Assembly: GCA_034008185.1 (NCBI GenBank)
Contig: CM067082.1
Coordinates: 11,640,984-11,704,983, forward strand
Direction of reading: 5' to 3'
From: Gorsachius magnificus
Lineage: Eukaryota > Chordata > Aves > Pelecaniformes > Ardeidae
Length of the DNA: 64,000 nt
Of the stretch, positions 53,907 through 64,000 are shown piece by piece (position 1 is the stretch's first letter; each line of letters opens with the position of its first letter). A program made the translations under genes and the position numbers. The notes beneath the pieces were generated by a model, which saw nothing but the letters and a program-made list of their open reading frames with translations, searched no databases and was not told the origin of the DNA.

Positions 53907-56900
53907 ATGGGCAAAAATGCAAGAATTTAAGCTGTGGTCACTGTTCTGATTTCAGACACACACATATACAACCCTGTGCAAGTGTATGTCATGGAATGAG
54001 GTATTTGGAGGGCTTCAGGCACTTGTGTTGTCTGTTGTCCCCTGTTTCTCCACTGCAGCACTAGGAGCTTGGTGTTCATACAAGAGTGCTGCAACTTACC
54101 TCTGGGTCTCTCCTCCCTTGTGACAGATGTGGAGTTTTCTTTTTCTCTTTCTATCCCCAAAAAGCAATGAAAGGTTGGTGTGGAGAAATCAGTCTCTTGT
54201 AGGAAAGCTGGGCTCCGTCTGTTCCTGCACTCAGCAAGCAGAAGGGGAAATTCCATCAACGTCTATAACGCTTTGCCTAGATTTCAGTGGAACTGCACAA
54301 GGAATAAACACTGCTCACTGACTGTGTTAGTAAAGATTTATTGTGTTTGTCTTGAAGGTATCAAGTAGCAGAGAGACTTGAGAAGAGAAAAAGAGTGGAA
54401 ACGTGTTGGCTGACCAGCTTCTGCAAAAGCATGGGGAGAATGAGGGTGCTGGGAAGGACTGTGCTGTCTTAGACCTGGGAGTCAGGAGATGTGGTTCTCC
54501 TCCCAGGTCTCCCAGTGATCCTGGCTGCCTTCTTACCTCTAATCTCTCATCTAGGCTAGATGGTCAGTTTTCTGTTGTCTGTCATATGTGTGTACAGGCT
54601 GAGCAGAGATAGCCCGGGGCATGGCAGAGGAGTACAGTCATAAGGAAGATGTGAAGAGCAGAAGTGCTGAAGCAGGCCAGTTCTGAACAATATATGATAA
54701 TATTTAGCCTGGCAATTTCTGAGATAAAAATCTCCAGGCTGTAGGGTTACTCTGGGAAGTAATATGCTCACCTTGTTCTTCACTCTTTTTTTTTCTGCCT
54801 GTTCTTAGCCCCTGCCAGGAACAGAATCCAGGAGTAGATGGACTTTTGTTCTGACCTGTTGTGGCTGCTGTTATGTTCTTGTATTTTGTTTCGCGCTCTC
54901 TCTCTATTTTCAAAATGTACTGGAGAGCAGGACGTACTTTAAAGTCCAGTCATTCTTCATAGGATACAGAATGAGACCCAGGGGAGGGTCAGGGGTTTAA
55001 CAAGTAGAGATTGGCTTAACACAGACAATGAAGTCAGCAATATTCCTTACAAGATTGACTTATTAGCTGCATAAACCTTATTATCTTTCAACTAAATGGC
55101 TTTATATCTAATTTACTATCTGATAAAGGGATAGCCTGAAAACCAATACTCTTTTGTAGTTATTCAGTATGCTGCTTATGATTCCCTGCTTTTGTTTATA
55201 CTGTAGTTTATCATTCAAGCTGGTTGTTTGTCATAGACAAAAATGGGAAGATCATGTTCTTGCCTCGGCTTTGCTGTAATTTAAGGAGAAAGTAGGTGAT
55301 GACATATTCTTCATTACTGAGTTGTTTGAGAAGAAGGGCAATTAGGCAGCGCATGCACCAAAGGAGGGAAGCCCTATGGAAACAGGCCCTATCCTCCATG
55401 TGGTGTCATCTTGATAGTGTAACTGAGAAATTTGGGTGTAAAAGAGAAGAGCCTGTTCCACAGAGAAAGACTTTTTTTCTGATGTTACAGACCTTCTTCT
55501 TGAGGTCAGTTCAGGGTCTATATGCTCCCTATATGCATGGATCAAGTTCCACACTCAAGTCTGAAGCCCCTGCCCTCCTACACTGGGAGCCTTGCCCTCA
55601 GGGGGAATAGCTGGGGTGGTGCTGGCTCAGCTGAGGTACCACCATGCACTGCAGAGTGCTGTCCTGTCCTATCAGGCACCTGGGGTCGAGTGGGGAAGTG
55701 GGATGAGTTTCTTTCATCAACTGCTCTATACATGTACCCAATCATTTGGGGTTTTGTAGACAACTAATTACTGATGTCCTTTAGCTGGCAATGTTAATGG
55801 AGGGTGCAGGTCAAGGAAGACACTGTACAATAGCTTGGTCACTAGTCCACACTCCCCTGCCTGAGGTTCTGGTCTGAAAACATCAGGTTTCCTCATGACC
55901 GCTATCTTACACACTTGGGGCACTCACAGACAAGTGCGCATATGTCACTGCATATCCCAGAGTCCCTTATCCTGTCCCCTGCTATGTAGACACCTCCACA
56001 CCTTCCCACCTTAGCAAGAGTCAGCAGAAGCAAATGAGTGCTCGTGTCCTGCTGTTTTTCTGCAAGGCTTAGCATTTTGACTTAGTGCAGCTCCCACCAA
56101 GGACACTATGTTTTGCATGAAAACGGGTGCATTTTCCAGTGGCTTTACTCTGGAAGCAGAAAATTCAATCAGAAGGGAGGAGAAGACAGTTGGAGGTTTG
56201 TTATTTCTTGCATTGCCGTGACAGAATTCCTCAGAACTCATTTTGGAGATCAAGCTTCCTGGAAAAGGAGCGTCCCTTACATGTATATATGTAGATGGTA
56301 TGAGGAGGCACTTACATGACTTCAGTACTTCCATTATATGCCTTTCCAATTACTGGCTTTGTGATCTTATTATCTGTAGGTCCTGTGTTATTTTATTTTC
56401 TTATGAAAAGGGAACATAAAGAGAAAGGTGCTAATGTCTCATGACCTAATTTAGGTGGAGCCATGCTCTTCTTCAGCATCACAACGGCTACGTCGGTGGG
56501 GAATTCCCAGGCCTAGTGGTCACTCCTATATTTAGATTCCCAGTCATACCTATGTATATTGCACATAACCAGTCCCACACCAGCTTTCACAGCAGCCTGG
56601 GTGGAATTACTCTCAATTCTGTTCAAGTCTTTTATCTTTAGAGCAAAGGAAAATCCAGAAAACATTGAACCTCCCATCATTTTTGGTTGTTGATTCACCA
56701 TTCTGACAGTGGCAGGTTGTACACACCTCTATCACCCTTTCCAAAATGAAAACCAGCTGGCTTTTGACGTTCCTGATCAGGTTTAAGAGTGAGCTAGATG
56801 CCAAGTTTCGCTCTTCTTGGTATTGTGCAACACTCCTACAGAGCCCTCAAGCAGAACATTATGAGACTAGATAACCTTAAGCTGAAAACCAGAGGCGTTT

Positions 56901-59900
56901 GTACAATGAGGCAACAATTTTGAAGATTATGCTCTTGAACGTCAGTGTTTCTGTGTGGATGGGTCAGAAGGTTTTCGTGTCCTTTTTCCGAGTACTACAA
57001 GCCAGCTGGGTGCAAGCCAGATGCTGTCTAGAAGCTGTGCATCGTAGTATCAACCTGGGACAATAATTTCTGTCTAGTGACAAGGCATTTTAACTCGGGT
57101 TCAGTGCCATGTTGATGAAACTGGACTAAAACCTGCCTGTTTTCATGGAACATGCGTAGAGCAGAAGCAAGATTGTGGGCATCCACCCTGACAGCCTGTG
57201 TCTTCTTGTTCATCTGAGGGTGTTGCCCTCCATTGATTTTGCTTGCACTGGTACAGAGAATTGATCCCAAATAACCTGAACTGAAGGATTCTGGCAGCAA
57301 GGCTGTCCTTTCTCATAATCACATAAACAGAATTGTCCTGTCTTCTGCAGCTCTGCTCTGTTGATAGCTCAGACTCCAGGGTATCTGAAGATATAGAGGC
57401 TTTAGAGTATCTGAAGATACAGGTTACATCAATTTATTCCCAAGCTCTCATGACTATGTCTTCCTCAAAATAAGTCTTCCATTTGGTGGGTTCTTTGGGC
57501 CTTCCATCAATACTCTATCTAAAGAAGAAACCATAATGATTTTTTTTCCTCCACCATTGCTGTGCTTTTAATCTTGGAGATCCTGCGCATGCAGGTGGAA
57601 AATGTGTTGGAATTTTGGCTTATATTTTAGTTAGAAATAGATAAATCTGTTTATACCAGGTAGTGATTTGACTGGAATACTCCTTGCCACACCCAAAAGA
57701 ATGAAATGAGTAGTTATAAAAATTCTCTTTAATCATGGAAAAGAGCCTTGTATCCAAATTTATGCAGACTCCCTTAAAGACATGGCCAAGTTCTCCTTTC
57801 ATCATCAACAGATTTGCTTTGTGTCTCTCAGTTAGCTTCCTTCAAGTTGCACCACTGGTTTATGCTAGAGTTACGGAGAGATCTTGCTCCCAGGCAGCTG
57901 AGGAAATGCCTCCCTTTTCCTCATTTTTTTGGTGTCTTTTGTTATTTCTTGTATGAACTGCTATCATAAATATTTAGATGGAAATGGCTAATAGGAAAAT
58001 TGTATGGTTTCTAAGTTCAATGAGCCATTAAATAGGTTCTAATAATCTCAATAAAAGTTTGGAATATTTAATAATGAGAAGCAGACATATAGGTTACTTG
58101 ATTGCTACCAGACTCTCTCAGTAAATATTATCAGAGGCTCATAGACTGTGTGTTCCTCAAACACCCTCAAAGAAGAGCCTCTGGGGATGGGGGAGGGAAT
58201 CAACCAAATCATGTATAAACAAAGTGCTGTTCAAGAGAACATAGCCCATTTTTTTTTCCAGAAATGCTGTTCACCACATGCTTTTTAGAGGTTTTCCAAC
58301 AGAGACCTAATCAGACTTCACATTTATAATAACTTACGCTTGTATTGCTTGTAACAACATCATGGGTTTCAGTGGCCTTTTCTAGAATTGACACTCTCAG
58401 AAATCGGAAATTTGAGATGTACAGCATCACCTTCTCCCAGGCAAAGCACCCTCCCCTCTAAGATACTGGGGAAGATGTTAGTTTATTCAAATTACATCGG
58501 GGCACAGAGCCAAGTGGGAAGCTTTCATTAGCAGCAACTCCTTCTAGAGCCCTTCTCTTAATTTATTATACAGTTTAGGGATTGCTTAGTTAGGGGATTG
58601 AAAATCAGGTAAAGTTGGGGTCCTAATGTACATTTCAGGTCTCTATTCATTCTATGCAGTGCAAACAATGAAATATTTGTTGGACCAGGTGAATCTAGTC
58701 AGAGGCCTGGGATGTCTTTCTGCAAAATATGCCTTGAATAAATGTGAAGCGAACGTGTTCCGTACCTTGATCTGTGAGATAAGGGATAAACTAACCAAAA
58801 TGTTTTTGTAACAGTCTGCTTATGTCCTTGTTGGATGCCGGATCTTGTGGCCTCTGAAAGGTGGCAGCAAAATGCCTCTGACTACAGAGAACCCTGTGAT
58901 GGCTGCATGTTCTTTCGAGGTCCCTTTCTGCATGGCAGGACCACGTCTGTCCATCTTTACAGCCATTTACAATATTTGATGAGATAGAGCAGAGCTTCAG
59001 GTGGTACAGCTGCAGGAAGCAATAAACTAATTATACATTCTCCTACCTTGTGTTAACTAGATAAGAGGTGCTCACATGAGCTGCGTTGTGCGGCTTTTAA
59101 GTTTGCACTGGAGGAAGTGAGAGGGCGGGGAAAGGAGAGATGCTTTATCTGCCCCGCACCTTCCTTGCCAATATCTCCTTGTGAAAATGATAGATGAAGT
59201 TACTACGCCTGTAATCCTTGCTGAGTGAACAGAAAAGAGGATGAATGCTGTTTCCAAAACATTTGCAGCAGGGTTGCATAATCTTTCCGCAATTCTCAGA
59301 GATCTCGCAGGCTCCACCTGGCCAACTGTTTGTGCAGCTGTAGTTCTTCTTGGAGCTCTGGCCGTGTCCACCTGGATTTTTTTTCTGACTTGGCAGGTGG
59401 CAACTGCCATTAAGCAGCATTGCTCCTATGTTGTTTGATTTACTGCATATGGATGCATGCACCTCGTGGGACACCCATCCCTCTGAAGACATTAGTTTTT
59501 TAGGCTCTTGTGTCATGTTAGCGTTAAGCAGCTGACGAGTGAGGTCTCCTGTCCATCAGGCCACTATTCGTTTAATTATGTCTCGGTGCTTTCTCTATCT
59601 GATGAATCTGTCCTCTATCCATTTGAAACTTCTATTACGTGAGCTGTTCAGTGTGGGAACTGATTCTTGGTTATGCCTTGCATAGATTAAGAGGACTCTG
59701 GGGCACAAAACCTGTAGATGTTACCTTGATAACTAAGCCTGCATTTCATGGCATGCGTACACATGCGTAATTGGGTACCTCTTGCATATTTTAGAAGCAT
59801 AAGCACTGCCATTAAGGCCAGTGATGGACACCCAAACCTGTTGATCAGCTTCAACTAGGTAAAAAAAAAATAATCAAGCATATTCTGACCTTATTTTCAG

Positions 59901-60174
59901 CGATTTAACTCCAGTGATGCTGATGAAAGCACTGTGCTGGAGAGAACACACAGAATTAGACTAACTGGTATCATGCATTGCCCTTTCAGACAGCTTGGGG
60001 TTCTTTACAAATGGCGAATCCTATATCTGCACAGAGTTTATGCTATATTTAGGCCCTTGTCAAGGAATCCGATCTGTGTGGGAAGTCTTTTCACGCTTGC
60101 ACTATGGAAATCCATTAACAACAGCACGGGCCCATCCAGGACCCACAGGCACCCAGCTAAAGGGCAGTGGCTTA
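53907..60174. other. Gene-free stretch
   Basis: No supported gene or RNA. Frames are short. A stretch near 56.7-56.9 kb (CCTGATCAGGTTTAAGAGTG) faintly recalls CR1 wording but is too weak to call. Confidence 0.5.
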
Positions 60175-60248
60175 TGTATAAAATATATATATATAAAAAA
60201 ATAAATATGTATTTTAAAATTATATATAAAAATAAATATATAAATAAA
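60175..60248. repeat. AT-rich low-complexity tract
   Basis: About 75 bases of almost pure A and T with TATATATATATA and AAATAAATA words. It has no visible function. Confidence 0.88.
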
Positions 60249-63200
60249 CCCCAGGCATTATTCACATTCTTTTTTTTCCAGGTTGGAAGGAAGCTGCTTT
60301 CACACGTTGCATGGCGACACTTCAAGATAACTTGGGGTCTCTTACCGAGCCGATGGCACAAGGATAGTGGGGGGCAGATGGAAATTCTGTGCCTGGAGTT
60401 CTGCCAGAGCCACGCTTGGTTCTTTCTAAACGCGCTTGGGATCTTTGGCACCCTGTACCATTGAAGCTGTAATTGCTGTTAGGATGGTGTTTGCTTTTCA
60501 CAGCCAACTATGAAATAGGTGGAAGGTTCCTTTTTTTTCCCCCTTCTTTAATATCCGTGTGGCTGGAAATTCAAATGAGGCAGAGGCTGCCCTCCTCTTC
60601 CTCAGTCCTCCTCAAACAGCTGCTCTGTGATGGAGGGCATCAGCTCTTTATACTTTCTTATTTCTCCAGGATAAGACATCTATCTTCAAGACCTGCTTTT
60701 GAGAGCCCAATCAAAAAGAAGAAACTGAAGAAAAACCTTTATCGACAGCACCGAACTCCTGTGTGTTAATTAACTGATAGGCAAATGAGGTAGGGACCCT
60801 CCTCTGTACCATCCTTTAAGCAGTTGGTGGTGGAGAGCTGAGATTCTCACGCACCATGCTAACAAGTGAAAAAATCTAGCGGAAGGAGGAGCGTATTTTC
60901 TGTGCCATCTTGCAAACGTGGCAGGCTCACGGAGGTCTGCCTCGCTCGCAAAGCCTCCGCCACTCCAGCGGCAGTTCAGTGAAGCTGGGCTGTTAGCAGT
61001 AAGTGCTATTACTTGCAGCGTGTGTATAGCCATGCATGTCTCTGTAGTCCTCCATCTGGGCTGCCAAGGTCTTTCCCCTGCAACGCCTCTTGTTCTCTAG
61101 CTATAATAATAGCCTCATTGCGTAGCTTCAGCTGGCACCTTGCTCATGACTGTTAGGCAGGGCACTGCTTGAAATGAGATACAGCAGGCTGGCTTTCAAA
61201 GAGCGAGTGCTGAGCCTGCAATTACGAGTTCAAGGCTGTGAAACCACAGATGCAGCTTGGTTAGAGCGGTTTCTCAGAGGTGTGCTGCAGCAGAGTGTGG
61301 CTGGGCATGACGACTGGTGTGTGGGGTAGGTAAACTCATACCTCTACAGCTCTTCATCTGCGGTCTCAGGCTGCGATCAGACATGTTATTCCAGATAGAA
61401 TTGCGCCAGGGTAAGAGGTTGTTGTCCCCATCTGCTCGTCATGATCATCCTTGCTGCTCTGGGTAATCCCATCCCCTTACCTCCTGAAATAACTGCTTGG
61501 GTAGCCCTTCCTACCCTGAGCTTCCCTCCCCCCAAATGATGCAAATTTAAACCAAATAACATAAACATTATTTATTTATTTATATATTGATCGATTGATC
61601 AGTTTTCTGAATTGGGTGTTTTTGGAAGAGACTGGGCAACACCGATGTGTTGATGAGATGGATTACATCAATTTGCTGTCACCAAGTGGAGACAGCCCTA
61701 CTTTTGCCAGTCATCTAGCCAGACACTCTTGTTGTTTCCCTTGTGCTAGGCTCAGGTGCTTGTCACATCCATGCATGAGCTTTTTACTCAGTGAATGACC
61801 TGAATCAGCTCTCCAGAAGAGGTAGGTGAGCACCAGAACTAGTGGAGGAAAGGACTGGACTGTGCAAGAGTAAGGAGCACAATCATTTGCTGGCAGCATA
61901 TGGGTACAGATGTGAGCAGATGAGGCAACCATGGGAGCAACTCTTGTATGGTTGTACTGCTAGATCTGGAGGGTTGGTAACTTCAGGACATGGGAAGAGA
62001 CTGATGGTAAGTTGACGACTCACCCTGCTAAGGTTGGTGGGTACCCCGCTCCTTGTTAGAAGTGTTCAGAGAGATAGAGGTCTCTAAATGCAGCCTTTTG
62101 AGAAACTAGTCAGGAGTTTGTGGCTTCTCCAGGCTGCAGCTGGAAACGCCATCTGCATTTTGAAGGACGTGAAGGACATGTTTGGTGAAAGCTCTCGAGC
62201 ATGCTTTGTTGGAGGCATGCTTCAACAGGCACTGTTTCTTTGAGGGTCTGGTGAGATCCTGGTGGGATGGGCAAACACAGTTACTGCTGATCCCTGCCTG
62301 GGTCCTTTCCCTAAGCTAGGTCGGAGTGGTTTGGCAGGCAGCTGATCCACTGAATTGCAAATATGAACTGCCCTGCAAGTGGTGATGAGCATGAAAGGGA
62401 GGAACAGTAACCATGGGATTTAACTGCAGTATTTAGATTTGTTTGCCTGCGTCTTCAGGCTCCTGTAGGAGAGCGGAGAGCTGGTCTGTGACCTGTGCAG
62501 CATCCTTCTTAGGGCAGATGAGCACCCATGTGCCACTGAGGGCCAGATAAATACCTTTGCTGTTCTAGCTCAGAAATGTGGGTAAATGAGAGGGCTAAGC
62601 TCTGCTTTCCTTCGGTTTTCAACTCAGGCATCTCTTTGTAACCCAGCCTGCTCCTATTTATACAGATAAATGCCAGCTCAGCAGGATAAACAGTATGATT
62701 TCCCACTCTCCCTGGTGTTTAAGCTGGCCCATTTTGTTACAAGTGATTAGGCCATTAACTCACCCACTCCAAACAGGACTAAGCAGGAATGAAATGCTGT
62801 GGGAAAGATTTGTTCAGTGGCGTTTTAACTTGCTCTGTTCCTCAGGGCAAGATCCATAAGCCTCTTGGCTGTAGCCAGCGAACTATTCAAATAAACCCTG
62901 ACCCTGGGCACTTCATTGATGAATGCATTGTGCAAGTCCACCCGCTCTTTCCATCAGACTTTTCAGTCATCTCCGACGTAGTCGCACCCTTCAGAGGAAC
63001 AGAGAGCTACAGGAGCTCTAAATCATCAGGAGTAATGGAGCTCATCCCTAACTGAAATGAACACCTCAGATTATATGTTGGAGCTCCCTGTTTTATTAGA
63101 GGCTGTTCCTTCCCCCTGTGTTGTCACTGGAGAGTTTACACCATGGATTTGCAACTTCCCCGAATAATAAGGGCCTTCTGGTAGAGAGGCCTGGGCTGGA

Positions 63201-63410
63201 GGAGCAAGAAACCTGAGAAACTTAGGATCCTGAATACCCCATCTCCCACCCAGCCAGGGTGTGTGCGAGCCTGGAGGATCCCTGCAGCGGGAGGGGGCAA
63301 TAAGGCAGTCCTGCTTCACAGCCTGGCCGGCGTGGAGCTGTCTGTGTCTGTGGAATCCCTTCAGCCCTGTTATGAAGGAGATGGACCTTTTCTGATCCCC
63401 ACCTGAGCCC
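60249..63410. other. Gene-free stretch
   Basis: No gene is recognised. A short (TTTA)n run with TGATCGATTGATCAG follows at about 61568-61602. Frames are at most about 100 codons. Confidence 0.5.
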
Positions 63411-63680
63411 ACAGAATCATAGAATCATAGAATCATTTAGATTGGAAAAGACCTTTAAGATCATCAGGTCCAACCTTTAACCTAACCCTGCCATCCCACC
63501 ACTAAACCATGTCCCTAAGCACCTCATCGATCCTTCTTTTAAATACCTCCAGGGATGGGGAATCCACCACCTCCCTGGGCAGCCCATTCCAGAGCCTGAC
63601 AACCCTTTTGGTGAAGAAATTTTTCTTAATGTCTAGCCTAAACCTGCCCTGGCGCAACTTCAGACCATATTCCCTCGTCT
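63411..63680 (-). mobile_element. CR1 LINE, 5'-truncated 3' end
   Basis: Minus-oriented. The left end shows three copies of the CR1 tail unit, AATCATAG (63414-63436), then ATTTAGATTGGAAAAGACCT, TTAAGATCATCAGGTCCAAC, CCATGTCCCTAAGCACCTCA, and GGGCAGCCCATTCCAGAGCC. Similarity ends near TTCCCTCGTC at 63680. About 270 bases remain, covering the 3' UTR and the last ORF2 codons. It is closely related to the 37.4 kb copy. Confidence 0.95.
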
Positions 63681-64000
63681 ACAAGCCAACCCGGTGGGGA
63701 AGACGCTTGGCCCTGCCAACCCAACTGCGGCACAAAGATCCCAATGCAGCCGTAACTTCAAACCCCACAGCCCAGGGAGAGATGTGGCTCAAGCTTGTGG
63801 CTCTGCTCTCTGCCTCCCGTGCTCTTTTGGGAGACGGGGGCGGCAAGAGACCAGCAGCAGAGCAGTCCCCATCCAAAATTTTCTGCTTCCTACATTTTCC
63901 AGCTTTTCTCTCTCTTACAGACCACTGTTGAGCCACATTTCCTAAAAAGGTCCTGATGCCCCCCTCCATGGCTCTGGGACGCAACCCCTGGCAGGCAGCC
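63681..64000. other. Window edge, no feature seen
   Basis: The sequence is moderately GC-rich. It has overlapping chance frames on both strands and no recognisable gene or repeat. Confidence 0.5.

Noticed and set aside
56700..56880. Further old CR1 remnant
   Set aside because: Only one short phrase recalls CR1; the order of the neighbouring words does not fit.

Overview
The window is bird nuclear DNA around the MYC proto-oncogene. Three things show this. A complete two-coding-exon MYC gene lies on the minus strand at about 2.78-6.7 kb, and its protein has the wording typical of birds. All clear interspersed repeats are CR1 LINE fragments, the main repeat class of bird genomes. There are no mammalian-type SINEs. 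From memory, passerine MYC carries a small coding insertion in the last exon; the last exon here seems to have the chicken length (187 codons), so a non-passerine is more likely, but I cannot name the species.

Layout: 1-2780 is sequence downstream of MYC with no gene that I can support. MYC runs right to left: 3' UTR with two poly(A) signals (2.78-3.35 kb), exon 3 coding part (3352-3914), intron 2, exon 2 (4901-5495, ATG at 5480), intron 1 (5496-6410), and an inferred non-coding exon 1 ending at 6411 with a TTTAAA promoter element near 6735. A CpG-rich island covers about 4.56-7.83 kb and includes a strong G-quadruplex/CT-element tract at 6963-6989. From 7.84 kb to the end (56 kb) I find no protein-coding gene. 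This is the upstream MYC gene desert, which in other vertebrates holds distal enhancers and lncRNAs. It contains four clear 5'-truncated CR1 copies (10.1, 37.4, 53.7 and 63.4 kb), two likely old CR1 remnants (24.0 and 27.6 kb), a pair of diverged repeat copies (22.2 and 23.2 kb) and several simple repeats.

The strongest observation is in MYC itself. The predicted protein is 380 residues, not the 416 that I recall for chicken. The missing stretch is a single in-frame gap in exon 2 that removes MYC box IIIa (the DPSVVFPYPL region). All other MYC boxes, the NLS and the bHLH-zipper are intact. This is either a real lineage-specific loss or a collapse in a very GC-rich part of the assembly. A second observation is that the inferred exon 1 is open in frame with the MYC ATG along its whole length and offers non-AUG start candidates.

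No new multi-gene system, CRISPR array, phage or operon is present, and none would be expected in this type of DNA.
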